This document shows, piece after piece, positions 16,504 through 26,153 of a stretch of 64,000 bases of DNA (the stretch's first letter is position 1; each line of letters begins with the position of its first letter). Source of the stretch: Clostridium sp. (GTDB lineage Bacteria; Bacillota; Clostridia; Clostridiales; Clostridiaceae). Both the position numbers and the translations under genes were made by a program. Under the pieces are notes generated by a model. It made no database searches. It was not told the origin of the DNA and saw only the letters and a program-made list of their open reading frames with translations. The DNA is taken from contig NZ_JAGHFX010000080.1 in the NCBI RefSeq assembly GCF_017888565.1, positions 1 to 64,000 of the forward strand. The letters run 5' to 3'.

Positions 16504-16812
16504 CTACTTACTGCTCATTGAAAGCGCTTGTTTTAAAACTTTTTCCCCGTTCATTGTTCCATAATCTACTGTGTTAATTACTTCTACAGGAACTCCTATT
16601 GGTTCAAATTTTGCTTTCATTTTGCTTAATAAAAATCTAACTTGTGGTCCTAATAATAATACATCTATTTCATTTTCATGTTTCTTTAATTCTGCCTCAC
16701 CAACAGCATTTATAGTACAATCAATACCTTGTGCTTTAGCTGCTGCTTGCATCTTGCTAACTAATAGAGATGTTGACATCCCTGCTGAACAAACAAGTAA
16801 TATTCTTTTCAT
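16504..16812 (-). CDS. PTS cellobiose-type EIIB
   Basis: Phosphoryl-transfer protein of the PTS. 102 residues; the N-terminal phosphorylation loop '[11 protein letters not shown]' with Cys8 is diagnostic of the Lac/Cel IIB family. First gene of the IIB-IIA-mupG operon, 46 bases after a sigma-54 promoter. Confidence 0.96.
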   Translation of the reverse strand: MKRILLVCSAGMSTSLLVSKMQAAAKAQGIDCTINAVGEAELKKHENEIDVLLLGPQVRFLLSKMKAKFEPIGVPVEVINTVDYGTMNGEKVLKQALSMSSK

Positions 16813-16857
16813 TTAAATTACCTCCTCATATCTATAATTCCTTACACTATATCTAAT

Positions 16858-16874
16858 AGCAATTTTAATGCCAA
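16858..16874 (-). promoter_or_regulatory. Sigma-54 (-24/-12) promoter of the IIB-IIA-mupG operon
   Basis: TTGGCATTAAAATTGCT on the minus strand matches the consensus with one change (T for C after TTGGCA). The palindrome centre at 16969 is about 103 bases upstream, the same as at the IIC promoter. Confidence 0.87.
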
Positions 16875-16957
16875 ATTAAATCATATAAACTTTTTTATTA
16901 TTATAGCTATCAAATCCGCTTATTTACTTAATTCCAAAATTATAAATAATTTTTTTA

Positions 16958-16980
16958 GTGTGTAACAATGAATTACACAC
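16958..16980. promoter_or_regulatory. Activator palindrome (UAS) of the IIB operon
   Basis: GTGTGTAA-N7-TTACACAC, perfect 8-base arms. It sits just downstream of the activator gene and upstream of the IIB promoter; same half site as at 14923-14941. Confidence 0.75.
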
Positions 16981-17011
16981 TTTTAAAAACAACATCTATT
17001 AATCTCTATTT

Positions 17012-19744
17012 TTACACAGATGTCTTATTATTAACTACCATTTTAACTATATGGGCCAATTCATTTTCTCCAATGTTTACACTATAATTCTCTTCAAGAA
17101 GCTTTAAGCATTGTTTTATTAATATAAACTCTCTATTATTTGAATGTCTAAATTCATTAAGCATTACAAATGGTGTTTCTTTTCCACCTTTATTTAGCTT
17201 ATCTATTAAGAATGAAATATGAATTAAGATTCCTATTTTCACTTCATGTATTAATTTAATATTTAAATGTTCCTCTATATTAATTAATGTTTTTCTTATA
17301 TCTCTTATAAGTTTATATGAATCAATATTATTTATTTGTTTTTCCATACTTTCTATTATTTTATAATATTCTTCTTCTTGTGATATAAGTTTTTCTAAAT
17401 CATCTATTCCTTCTCCTGACAAAATATCTGCTGCTGAAATAAATGGTATATTAGGTACATAAGTATTCATAACCCCAACAATAGCGAGTATATTATATTT
17501 TTGATTTAAAGATCCTATATTACTATAAAAATCATCTTTGTCTAGTATATTAAGTGCATGAATTTTAATATTAGTTTTGCTGTTTATATTATTTTCTATT
17601 ATTTCTTTTAGTCTTTGTGCAGAACCATCCCCAGTAAAACAAGATGTAATTATTATATTTTCCTTTTGATCTATTTTTGATGCAGCACTTTGAATTCCAT
17701 ACCTTTTAATTTCTAAACAAGATTCATATATTTCTTTTAAACCTCTTCCATTTAATGCTTTTCTTCCTGCTTCTATAACTAACAAAGTTGTAACCATATC
17801 AATAGTTTTTACTTTAATATCAGTTTCATCCTTTATCATATCTCCAAAATTAGTTAAAGATCCCATATCAACTAAAAGAAAAACTCCCTTACCAGTATGG
17901 ATTTCTTTTATTTTTTCTATAGCAATTTTATACATATCCTCAGCTTTCATACTTAAAGGCATATCTAATGCTTGTACGTACTCTTCACCTATTAAGGAAT
18001 TGGCTACTTCTACCATGGAAGAAGCAGTAGAATGTCCATGCATTATAACTAGTACAGCCACTTTTTCATCTTTTGCTTTATCTTGTTCATATGGATTAGT
18101 TGCTAAAAACATTGTTATATAACCAATTTCATCCAATGGAACTTCTATATTAAACTTCTTATCTATTATACTTGCTACTTCCATTGATACAATGAATTCT
18201 CTAGCATATTCTCCTCTAATAAAGTTTAATTTAGGATGAAATATTTTTATACCTTGTCTTATTCTTTCTAAACTTCCTTGAATATGAAGTGCTAATCCAA
18301 AGTAAACTTTTTCATCATAGTCTCTATTTAACTTCTTAGAAGCAAATAAAAGTATTTCTTCTACTAAATCAACTATTTCAACATCAACAACTTTTGATAT
18401 TTCATCTTTTCTAAACTTTTCTGGTAAATCCCTTATATATTTTCTAAAATATTTTTCAATATCAATATTTAATATCTCATCTATTTCTTTTTCTTCTATA
18501 CCATCACTTTTTAATTCTTCTATTTTTTGTTCAATTCTATCATAAAACATAGCTCCTTCTTTAAGCTCTTCTAAGTTTTGACCATCTTCTATTAATGCAA
18601 TTTTATCTCTATATGAAAATCTAAGAACATCTCCCATATTGTTTAATATTTCATCAACTTCATCTCTATACTCTTGTAATTTCATAAGACCCATTTTTAC
18701 TCTCTGATGTAAATCTTCTTGATCAACTAATATATAATCCTTATTTTTAGCTTTATATTTTAAAAATGCTCTTGCACAAGAAAGTTGAAGGTCGCTTTTT
18801 AATTGACCTATATTATTTGGACAATCATATAATAAAAATGATATTAATGCATTTTTATTAAAATAAATACTCTTTGAAACTCTTTGGGATTCATTTTCTA
18901 TAAACTCTCTAAGCAAATAATATCTTTCTTTTATATTTTTTTCCTTTAATGATGGTAAAGTTATAACCATAGGTATTCTTCTACTAAAAGTTTTAAGTAA
19001 GAATGATTGAGGATCTTCTGTTGTTGCTGCAATAATTTGTGCTTCTACATTGACAAGCTTTTCTGTATCTCCTAACACCCTAAAATGTCCTTTATCTATA
19101 TATGTAAATAACATTTCTTGACCTTGTGGAGATAACCTATGAATTTCATCTAAAAACAATATCCCACCATGAGCTTTTTTTAGTAGCCCATCTCTATCAG
19201 AATCAGCTCCTGTATAAGCCCCTTTCTTTACTCCAAATATCTGAGCCATAACTAGTTGTGGATTATCTGCATAATCTGCACAATTGAATCTAACAAAAGA
19301 CGCTTCTTCTCCTATAACATTTGATTCTATTGCAAAATTATACATAGCTTCTGCAAACATAGATTTTCCTACACCAGTTTCACCTAAAATTAAAGTGTGT
19401 AATCCTCTTGGAGGATATAATATTGCAGCTTTTGCCTGTTGAATTGGCATTTGCAAACTTAATTTAGCTCCAACTAATGTGTCAAGAGTATTTCGTTTAA
19501 TCTCTTTATAGACTTTCTTAATTTCTCTTGATTTTTTTTCTTCATTCTTAGTTACACAGCTATACTTAACTGGATGACCTTCTATTTTGTTAACAACTCC
19601 GTCCTTATAAAGCTGATTTAAATATCTGCTTACATTGGCCCTGTCTAAGTCCATAAAAGTACTAAGTTCACTAGCTGTTATTCCTTCATCACTTTTTACT
19701 TCTAACTCTTTTAAAGCATTATAAATCTCATCTATTTTGCTCAT
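17012..19744 (-). CDS. LevR/CelR-type sigma-54-dependent activator with PTS regulation domains
   Basis: The protein should activate the two -24/-12 promoters next to it in response to PTS phosphorylation. Order: N-terminal winged helix (about 1-65), AAA+ sigma-54 activator domain with Walker A GETGVGKS (about 121-128), GAYTGA loop (about 175-180, sigma-54 contact, usual form GAFTGA) and Walker B LFLDEIH; first PRD (about 455-545, His in 'LALHIQGS'); EIIA-Man-like domain ('VIMHGHSTASS', about 565-690); a short EIIB-like part; second PRD at the C-terminus ('GILIHISFLIDKL'). About 910 residues is normal. The frame opens at GTG 19759, but GGAGGT fits the ATG at 19744. Confidence 0.92.
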   Translation of the reverse strand: MSKIDEIYNALKELEVKSDEGITASELSTFMDLDRANVSRYLNQLYKDGVVNKIEGHPVKYSCVTKNEEKKSREIKKVYKEIKRNTLDTLVGAKLSLQMPIQQAKAAILYPPRGLHTLILGETGVGKSMFAEAMYNFAIESNVIGEEASFVRFNCADYADNPQLVMAQIFGVKKGAYTGADSDRDGLLKKAHGGILFLDEIHRLSPQGQEMLFTYIDKGHFRVLGDTEKLVNVEAQIIAATTEDPQSFLLKTFSRRIPMVITLPSLKEKNIKERYYLLREFIENESQRVSKSIYFNKNALISFLLYDCPNNIGQLKSDLQLSCARAFLKYKAKNKDYILVDQEDLHQRVKMGLMKLQEYRDEVDEILNNMGDVLRFSYRDKIALIEDGQNLEELKEGAMFYDRIEQKIEELKSDGIEEKEIDEILNIDIEKYFRKYIRDLPEKFRKDEISKVVDVEIVDLVEEILLFASKKLNRDYDEKVYFGLALHIQGSLERIRQGIKIFHPKLNFIRGEYAREFIVSMEVASIIDKKFNIEVPLDEIGYITMFLATNPYEQDKAKDEKVAVLVIMHGHSTASSMVEVANSLIGEEYVQALDMPLSMKAEDMYKIAIEKIKEIHTGKGVFLLVDMGSLTNFGDMIKDETDIKVKTIDMVTTLLVIEAGRKALNGRGLKEIYESCLEIKRYGIQSAASKIDQKENIIITSCFTGDGSAQRLKEIIENNINSKTNIKIHALNILDKDDFYSNIGSLNQKYNILAIVGVMNTYVPNIPFISAADILSGEGIDDLEKLISQEEEYYKIIESMEKQINNIDSYKLIRDIRKTLINIEEHLNIKLIHEVKIGILIHISFLIDKLNKGGKETPFVMLNEFRHSNNREFILIKQCLKLLEENYSVNIGENELAHIVKMVVNNKTSV

Positions 19745-19838
19745 TTTTACCTCCACCACCTTTTATGTAAACTTTTATATCTTATTAATTCTAACATATA
19801 ATTATTTTTTTTACATTATCAAATTTTTTCAATAAAAT

Positions 19839-19873
19839 AAAGCTTATCCTTAATTCTTATAAAGATAAGCTTT
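19839..19873 (-). terminator. Probable terminator after lysine permease gene
   Basis: AAAGCTTATC/GATAAGCTTT stem with a 15-base loop followed by ATTTTATT on the minus strand; U-tract is weak. Confidence 0.5.
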
Positions 19874-19896
19874 GTCTTTAATTCTTTTAATTTTAT

Positions 19897-21219
19897 TTAT
19901 AATGATTTTTTATTTTTATGGTAGTTATATATATAAAATGGAACTCCAAGTAACATAAGTATGAATCCCCACATTACAATTTCGGCACCTGAGCCATATA
20001 TAGTCCACATTGTATATATAAATGCTAATAAAGGAACAAAAGATTTCTTTAAGAAAATTTTTAAAGTTATTTCTTTTTCACCTTTAAACATAAGCATAAT
20101 TTCTGCACATGCAGTTAAAAGATATACTGGTAAAAATGCTAATGTTGCAAGTATAGTTATAAAAGTAAATGCTGAAACCATACTTTTTTGATAGTTCATT
20201 ATTAATAATATATTTACAAGTATTGATCCTACTACCAAAGCATTTGAAGGTGTTGAGTATTTAGGATGTAACTTTCCAAAGCCTTTAGGAAAAACACCAT
20301 CTTCCCCTGCTGCATAAGCAACTCTTGCCGTAGACAATAACCAACCAATAGTTGTACCTAAAATACATATAACCACTGATATTGCTAAAGGCTTTCCTAT
20401 TGCCGAACCTAAAACATTAGTTAGTATATCAGTTAGAGGTGCAGAGCTTGTTGCTAGTTCTCCATTCGGCATTGCTCCCATACTAGCTACACTTATTAAA
20501 ATATATATTATTGCTGATATTATCATTCCATAAATGGTGCTCTTTCTCACATTTTTTTCCGGGTTACTAATTTCACCTGCAGTTACAGTTGCACTTTCTA
20601 ATCCAACAAAAGCCCACAAAGTAGACGTAGCAGCAAGAGGAATTGATTCAAGCCCTTTTCCTTCTGGCATTAATGGTAGAAAATTAGCACTATCAAAATT
20701 TAAAAAAGCTACTACTACAAATAATCCAAAAAATACAATTTTAAATACTGTTACAAATGATTGTATCTTTCCAGCTTTCTTAACCCCGACAATATTTATA
20801 ATTGTAAATATCCATAATATTGAACTAGTATATATTATTGATACTAATGGGTTATTAAGTGCTGGGATTATTGCTGCACTATAGCTAGCTAATGCTACTA
20901 TTATTGCTGCATTACCAATCCATGAACCATTCCAATATAACCAAGCACTTAAAAAACCTGCAAATTCTCCAAAGGCTTCTTTTGTATACTGATAAGCTCC
21001 GCCTGTAGATGGATATTTAGATCCTAAATTCGCAAATGATATAGCTATCAATATTGATCCTACTGTAGTTATTATCCAAGCAATAATCGTTGCTATTGGT
21101 CCAGACACATCTGCTAATGTTGCTGGTAACATAAATACACCTGAGCCTATCATATTTCCACACACAAGCATAGTAGCCATAAATAAAGTAATTTCCTTTT
21201 TCATATGCTTCTTTTCCAT
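19897..21219 (-). CDS. APC-family amino-acid permease, probably lysine
   Basis: A 440-residue transporter of the basic amino acid/polyamine (APA) branch of the APC superfamily, about twelve spans. The family motif 'GNMIGSGVFMLPATLA' is in span 1 and 'WAFVGLESATVTAGEI' in span 6. The preceding leader is a lysine riboswitch, which points to lysine uptake; the sequence alone would also fit arginine/ornithine or polyamine exchange. Start ATG 21219 with TAGGAG six bases ahead. Confidence 0.88.
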   Translation of the reverse strand: MEKKHMKKEITLFMATMLVCGNMIGSGVFMLPATLADVSGPIATIIAWIITTVGSILIAISFANLGSKYPSTGGAYQYTKEAFGEFAGFLSAWLYWNGSWIGNAAIIVALASYSAAIIPALNNPLVSIIYTSSILWIFTIINIVGVKKAGKIQSFVTVFKIVFFGLFVVVAFLNFDSANFLPLMPEGKGLESIPLAATSTLWAFVGLESATVTAGEISNPEKNVRKSTIYGMIISAIIYILISVASMGAMPNGELATSSAPLTDILTNVLGSAIGKPLAISVVICILGTTIGWLLSTARVAYAAGEDGVFPKGFGKLHPKYSTPSNALVVGSILVNILLIMNYQKSMVSAFTFITILATLAFLPVYLLTACAEIMLMFKGEKEITLKIFLKKSFVPLLAFIYTMWTIYGSGAEIVMWGFILMLLGVPFYIYNYHKNKKSL

Positions 21220-21230
21220 ATTTTTCTCCT

Positions 21231-21457
21231 AAAAAATAAGCCCAAAGATTACTCTTTGGGCTTGTATTTATTGCAAACTTTAAACAAACACAAAGATAGC
21301 TCCCCACAAATTATTGTGACAGCTTTGTATATATTTTATACAAAACCAGTTTATAATCCTTAAGCAAAATTATAAACTTCGGCAACAATTCCTTTCATAT
21401 TAAATCATCGTGCTTACCTCATTAATATTACTATTAATTATTGCAACCTCTATCTAC
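21231..21457 (-). ncRNA. Lysine riboswitch (L box) with terminator
   Basis: On the minus strand the conserved L-box blocks appear in order: GATAGAGGTTGC (about 21457-21446), AGTAATA, TGAAAGGAATTGTTGCCGAAG (split; about 21398-21378), ACTGG, CTGTCAC, and GTGGGGAGCTATC ending near 21294. A hairpin AAGCCCAAAGA/TCTTTGGGCTT followed by ATTTTTT (21231-21263) directly before the permease RBS is the expression platform. Lysine binding should favour the terminator and shut off the permease. Confidence 0.9.
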
Positions 21458-21521
21458 AATATTAAATTTACTTCTTAATTCTATCAAAAAATCTACATAT
21501 GTCAAGAATATTCGACATAAA

Positions 21522-23957
21522 CTAAATATTAGCTTTAAATTTTCTAAGTCTTAATGCATTTAATAATACTGATACCGAACTTAGACTCATAGCTCCAGCT
21601 GCTATCATAGGATTTAATAATGGCCCTCCGAAAATATGAAGTACTCCCATTGCTACTGGTATTCCCAATACGTTATATGCAAATGCCCAGAATAAATTTT
21701 GTTTTATATTATTTATAGTTGCTTTACTTAATTGAATTGCTTTTATAACATCTACTAAATCACTCTTCATTAATACAATATCTGCTGATTCTATAGCTAC
21801 ATCTGTTCCTGATCCTATTGCTATTCCTACATCTGCTTGAACTAATGCTGGAGCATCATTTATTCCATCTCCAACCATTGCAACTTTTTTATTTTCACCT
21901 TGTAACTTTTTAACTTCATTTGCTTTATCTTCAGGTAAAACTTCTGCTAATACAATATCTATTCCAACTTCTTTTGCAATTGCTTTTGCTGTTTTTTCAT
22001 TATCACCAGTTATCATAGCTACTTTTATTCCCATATTATGAAGTGCTTCAATAGCTTTTTTACTATTTTCTTTAACTGTATCTGCAACAGCTACAATTCC
22101 TTTTATTTGATTATCTATAGCTAAGAACATAGGAGTTTTTCCTTCTTCTGCTAATTTATTAGATTTATCTTGTAAATCTCCTAATTCTATTCCTCTTTCC
22201 GTCATTAGCTTTTTATTTCCTAAAGCAATAATATTACCTTCTATTTTTACTTCTATACCATGACCTGGTATAGCTTTAAAATCTTCTATCTTCTTTAACG
22301 TAATGTTTTTCTCTTCTGCTGCTCTTACTATTGCTTCTCCTAATGGGTGTTCTGAACCCTTTTCTGCACTGGCTGCTAATGCCAATATCTCTGTTTCACT
22401 TATATCTTTACTTATTATATTTGTTACCTTTGGCTTTCCTTCTGTTATAGTTCCAGTTTTATCAAAAACTATAGTTTCTATTTTATATGCAGTTTCTAAT
22501 GCTTCTCCACCTTTTATAAGAACTCCATTTTCAGCTCCCTTACCTGTTCCTACCATAATTGCTGTAGGTGTTGCTAATCCTAAAGCACATGGACACGCTA
22601 TAACTAAAACTGCTATAAATATAGTTAAAGAGAATACTGCTGATTCACCTGATATATACCAAGCTAATGATGCTATAATAGATAATGCTATTACTATCGG
22701 TACAAAATATGCTGATATTACATCTGCAAGTTTTGCTATCGGTGCTTTTGTTCCTTGAGCATCTTCAACTAATTTAATTATTTGAGCAAGAGCTGTATCA
22801 TCACCAACTTTAGTAGCCTTATATTTTATAAATCCTGTTTTATTAATACTTGCTCCAATTACCTTACTTCCAACACTCTTTTCAACTGGAATACTTTCTC
22901 CTGTAAGCATAGATTCATCTATTGATGTATTTCCTTCTACAACTTCTCCATCAACTGGTAATTTTTCTCCTGGTTTTACAATTACGATATCTGATACTTT
23001 TACTTCTTCAATAGGAATAGTAAGTTCCCTGCCATCTCTAATAATATTTGCAGTTTTAGGAGCTAATCCCATAAGCTTTTTAATAGCTTCTGAAGTTTTT
23101 CCCTTTGATACTGCTTCTAAATATTTACCTAAAGTTATTAATGCAAGTATTACTGCTGCTGATTCAAAATATAAATGCATTGCATATTCATGATCTCCCA
23201 TATTTATTTTATATATAGCAAATAGACCATAAATAACTGCTGCTGATGTTCCTATAGCTATTAATGAATCCATATTAGGACTTAATTTAAATAAATTCTT
23301 AAAGCCTATTAAATAAAACTTATAACCTACTATCATTACTGGTAAAGTTAATGCAAGTTGAGTTATTGCAAAATTTAACGGATTCATCATAGGATCTATG
23401 ATATCTGGCAAATGCATTCCTACCATATGCCCCATAGATATTATTAGTAATGGAACTGTAAATACAATAGATAAAACAAATCTATACCAAAGCTTTTTAT
23501 GCTCAGGAATCTTTTTCGTAGCACTATCTTTCTTTTCTTCTACTATTAATTTATAACCTGCTTTTTCTACTATATTTTTCAGCTCATTAACAGATATCTT
23601 ATTTTCATCAAAAGTTATATTTAATTTTTCTGTAGCAAAATTTACTGATGAGTTTGTAACTCCATCTGCCTTTTTAGTGACTCTTTCAACTCTATTTGCA
23701 CATGCAGAGCAAGTCATTCCTTCAACCTTAAAGCTATAGCTCTTATTATTCTTTTCAACTCCATAGCCTGCTTTTTCAATAGCCTTTTCAATATCAGAAC
23801 TATTTACTTTATTATTGTCATATTTAACACTTAAAGTTTCGGTAGCAAAATTCACATTTGCCTTATCTACTCCTTCAAGTTTATTAATTACTCTTTCGAC
23901 TCTACTTGCACATGCAGTACATGTCATACCTGATATCTTAACTTTTTCTTCTTTCAT
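21522..23957 (-). CDS. copA: Copper-exporting P1B-type ATPase CopA
   Basis: Exports Cu(I). Two N-terminal heavy-metal domains carry [10 protein letters not shown] and [10 protein letters not shown]; then about eight spans with the metal site '[11 protein letters not shown]', phosphorylation motif [11 protein letters not shown], the HP motif '[10 protein letters not shown]' and the hinge '[10 protein letters not shown]'. About 811 residues, normal. The frame opens at 23978, but GAGGAGG seven bases before the ATG at 23957 fixes the start at MKEEKVKI. A consensus promoter and a CsoR-like operator lie directly upstream. No copZ or csoR is adjacent. Confidence 0.95.
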   Translation of the reverse strand: MKEEKVKISGMTCTACASRVERVINKLEGVDKANVNFATETLSVKYDNNKVNSSDIEKAIEKAGYGVEKNNKSYSFKVEGMTCSACANRVERVTKKADGVTNSSVNFATEKLNITFDENKISVNELKNIVEKAGYKLIVEEKKDSATKKIPEHKKLWYRFVLSIVFTVPLLIISMGHMVGMHLPDIIDPMMNPLNFAITQLALTLPVMIVGYKFYLIGFKNLFKLSPNMDSLIAIGTSAAVIYGLFAIYKINMGDHEYAMHLYFESAAVILALITLGKYLEAVSKGKTSEAIKKLMGLAPKTANIIRDGRELTIPIEEVKVSDIVIVKPGEKLPVDGEVVEGNTSIDESMLTGESIPVEKSVGSKVIGASINKTGFIKYKATKVGDDTALAQIIKLVEDAQGTKAPIAKLADVISAYFVPIVIALSIIASLAWYISGESAVFSLTIFIAVLVIACPCALGLATPTAIMVGTGKGAENGVLIKGGEALETAYKIETIVFDKTGTITEGKPKVTNIISKDISETEILALAASAEKGSEHPLGEAIVRAAEEKNITLKKIEDFKAIPGHGIEVKIEGNIIALGNKKLMTERGIELGDLQDKSNKLAEEGKTPMFLAIDNQIKGIVAVADTVKENSKKAIEALHNMGIKVAMITGDNEKTAKAIAKEVGIDIVLAEVLPEDKANEVKKLQGENKKVAMVGDGINDAPALVQADVGIAIGSGTDVAIESADIVLMKSDLVDVIKAIQLSKATINNIKQNLFWAFAYNVLGIPVAMGVLHIFGGPLLNPMIAAGAMSLSSVSVLLNALRLRKFKANI

Positions 23958-23975
23958 ATTAATACCTCCTCTAAC

Positions 23976-23990
23976 CACCCCCCAGGGGTG
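23976..23990. promoter_or_regulatory. CsoR-like copper operator of copA
   Basis: CACCCC-CCA-GGGGTG, a GC palindrome between the -10 box and the RBS, in the form bound by CsoR family repressors in Firmicutes copper operons. The high G/C content in this genome makes chance unlikely. Confidence 0.75.
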
Positions 23991-24002
23991 TGGTATAACT
24001 TT

Positions 24003-24030
24003 ATTATACTATTTTTATATACAATGTCAA
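24003..24030 (-). promoter_or_regulatory. Sigma-A promoter of copA
   Basis: -35 TTGACA (24030-24025) and -10 TATAAT (24008-24003) with 16-base spacing, both perfect, immediately upstream of the CsoR-like operator. Confidence 0.85.
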
Positions 24031-24188
24031 TAATAATTCTCATTCAAAATACAAATTTATATTATTTTGTAAATAATCAAATATGAGATATGTATTATAC
24101 CCAAAAATACTAATACTTATTGCTCTCACTATTTATTATAAAAACAAAAAGACATACATATACCTTTTAGTATACATATGTCTATTAT

Positions 24189-24610
24189 TTAACATCCTGC
24201 ACTTTCATATACGCTAATTCCTTTTAACCATATTTTATAAGATACTGCTATAGATATAAGACTTATACTAAATGTTAAAAGATATAACCATAAAGTTGTA
24301 CATTAAATTCCCAGGTAATTCAAAAAACATTCTCTTTTTGATAATTTATTAGTCTAATTAAATTTATAGTTATTAAATCATCCTTAACCTCTCCCCTTAT
24401 TATATATCTAATATCCTCATTTACAATTACAGATGTTATGAATGATGTAAGTACATAAACTATAAATCCCTTTATAATCATACTATCAGAGCTTTTATAT
24501 ACACCCTCCAATAAATAGAATGTTACAAATAATAGCATAAGGTCACATAAAAAGAATATTATAGCATTTGCTATATATGAAAGATTTTTTTAATGTATTC
24601 TTTGTAAAAA
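24189..24610 (-). pseudogene. Relic of an ABC-2 type permease (PF06182-like)
   Basis: Three pieces of one permease are recognisable in different frames: about 24610-24570 (N-terminal tail), 24580-24320 with the pattern 'VNEDIRYIIRGEVKDDLIT' followed by 'IRLINY', typical of the family's 'I-x-x-IRxGE...LxRPxxY' motif, and a C-terminal piece 'ISIAVSYKIWLKGISVYES' ending at TAA 24191-24189. The middle 100 or more residues are missing. The longest open piece (24538-24320) has no proper ribosome site. A decayed gene. Confidence 0.7.
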
Positions 24611-24867
24611 TTAAATATGATTTTGTATCAAAAAAACTTCAATATTTACACCTCTTTCTATATATCTTCTTTATATATCTTCAATACTTGTCTCAAAAAT
24701 TAAGAAATCTAAAATATCAAATTTAGATATTATTTATGCTTGATTTATAATATTTCTATTAAATCTAACAATAATCTTGCTGTATAAAGTTTTCATATAT
24801 AAATTTTTCTTACTAATATTCATTTCCTTATTAATACAAAAATTTCATATCTCTTTAAACTCTTAAT

Positions 24868-25085
24868 TTAAGTTGGCTCATTTAAATATATAATTTTAGA
24901 ATTATATAATAAATAAGCTGCCAAATCATCCTTCATTCTTTCTTTCAATACACCACCTATATAATTAGCATTTTTCTCTATTTTCATAAGGAATTAATCG
25001 ATTCATCGAAACACTACAAATAATGGAATTAAAATTCTTGTTATCATTTTAATAGTTGTAGAATTACCTGTTAGATATAAATTTT
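24868..25085 (-). pseudogene. Relic of the ABC-2 exporter ATPase
   Basis: Minus-strand pieces keep the marks of an ABC ATPase of the YfiL-like type: a damaged Walker A (about 25071-25030, 'GNSTTIKMITRILIP', with the G-K part deleted) and, after stops and a large deletion, the region before Walker B (24970-24871, 'RMKDDLAAYLLYNSKIIYLN', cf. the usual RMKAELAAALLHNPKILFLD) ending at a stop right after EPT. It stands upstream of the permease relic, the usual operon order. Confidence 0.7.
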
Positions 25086-25246
25086 CTGTGATATAAACTA
25101 GTATTTTTTATAAATATTAGTTATTCACTTATATATTTGTTCAAGAATGAAATACAACCTCAATTTAAAAATATAATTAATTCATACTTTTTAATAAATT
25201 CAATATTTTATTTAATGGTAAATAAAATGTTTACTATAAAACAAAA

Positions 25247-25268
25247 AGCCACCTATAAATAGGTGGCT
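25247..25268 (-). terminator. Terminator of tandem-domain lipoprotein gene
   Basis: AGCCACCTAT/ATAGGTGGCT, followed by TTTTTGTTTT on the minus strand. Confidence 0.85.
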
Positions 25269-25277
25269 AATATATTT

Positions 25278-26153
25278 CTACTTAACTGAATCTAAAACAT
25301 CTTGTACAGCTTTTACATAAGTTCCAACTTTAATTGAAACTCCTGATACTGCATCTGTATTTCCATCATCATTAGTTAATTTTACTTTTGAAAGATCGAA
25401 ATTATTTTCAACCATGAACTTTTCTAATAATTCCATTTGCTCATGCCAATGTTTAGCTTCGCCTTCCTTCATTACATATTTACCTTCTTCTGAAGCTTTC
25501 TTCTTCATTGAACCATCTTCTTGTTTAACATCTATATTTACTCCAACTGGTTTTCCATGGTTGAATACAACTTTTGTAACTACCATATCTTTTTTTGCTC
25601 CAGTTGAATCATATGGAGTTTCAGCTATTTTTGCTCCAGTAAATCCAGTTTCTAACTCTTTACCTTCTTTAACCGCATCAACAACCTCTTTAACTGCATT
25701 CACATACGCACCAACCTTAATTGATACTCCTGACACCGCATCTGTATTTCCATCATCATTAGTTAATTTTACTTTAGATACATCAACTTTGTTTTCGTTT
25801 AAGAAAGCTTCTAATAACTCGATTTGCTCTCCCCAGTTTTTAGCTTCGCCTTCCTTCATTACATAATTACCCTTTTTAGCTTCTTCTTTTTTCATTGTTC
25901 CATCTTCTTGACGAACATCTAGTGAAACTTTTACTGGTTCTCCATCCTTAAATTCAATTTCTGTTACTATAACGTCACCTTTTGCACCAGTTTCATCATA
26001 TAGACTTTCGTATTTCTTTATTCCTGTGAATTTCTCACTTTGTTCTGTTGAACTTGCGCTATTATCATTTGAAGTTGAAGGCTCCTTACTTCCACATCCA
26101 ACTAATAATGCAGTTGATAATAAACATACAGCAATTAATTTTTTTGATATCAT
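25278..26153 (-). CDS. Lipoprotein with two tandem FMN-binding-like domains
   Basis: A lipoprotein signal (lipobox LLVGC, Cys20) and a short Ser/Asn linker are followed by two closely similar units, about 42-165 and 171-291. Each ends with 'NTDAVSGVSIKVG' (SGVS at 141-144 and 270-273). The fold pattern resembles FMN_bind domains of PplA-type extracellular electron-transfer lipoproteins, in which D-x-x-S-G-A-T is flavinylated; here the motif is SGVS, so covalent FMN is uncertain. The two units share long stretches nearly identical (YVMKEGEAK, KVKLTNDDGNTDAVSGVS), indicating duplication inside the gene. RBS AGGGGG. Located after the DegU-like gene but with its own upstream region. Confidence 0.8.
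   Translation of the reverse strand: MISKKLIAVCLLSTALLVGCGSKEPSTSNDNSASSTEQSEKFTGIKKYESLYDETGAKGDVIVTEIEFKDGEPVKVSLDVRQEDGTMKKEEAKKGNYVMKEGEAKNWGEQIELLEAFLNENKVDVSKVKLTNDDGNTDAVSGVSIKVGAYVNAVKEVVDAVKEGKELETGFTGAKIAETPYDSTGAKKDMVVTKVVFNHGKPVGVNIDVKQEDGSMKKKASEEGKYVMKEGEAKHWHEQMELLEKFMVENNFDLSKVKLTNDDGNTDAVSGVSIKVGTYVKAVQDVLDSVK

Noticed and set aside
21017..21307. Open frame of 96 codons covering the permease start and leader
   Set aside because: It overlaps the permease in another frame and the lysine riboswitch; no ribosome site.
24320..24538. 72-codon frame as an independent small membrane protein
   Set aside because: It aligns in pattern with the middle of an ABC-2 permease whose other parts lie in other frames around it; no ribosome site.
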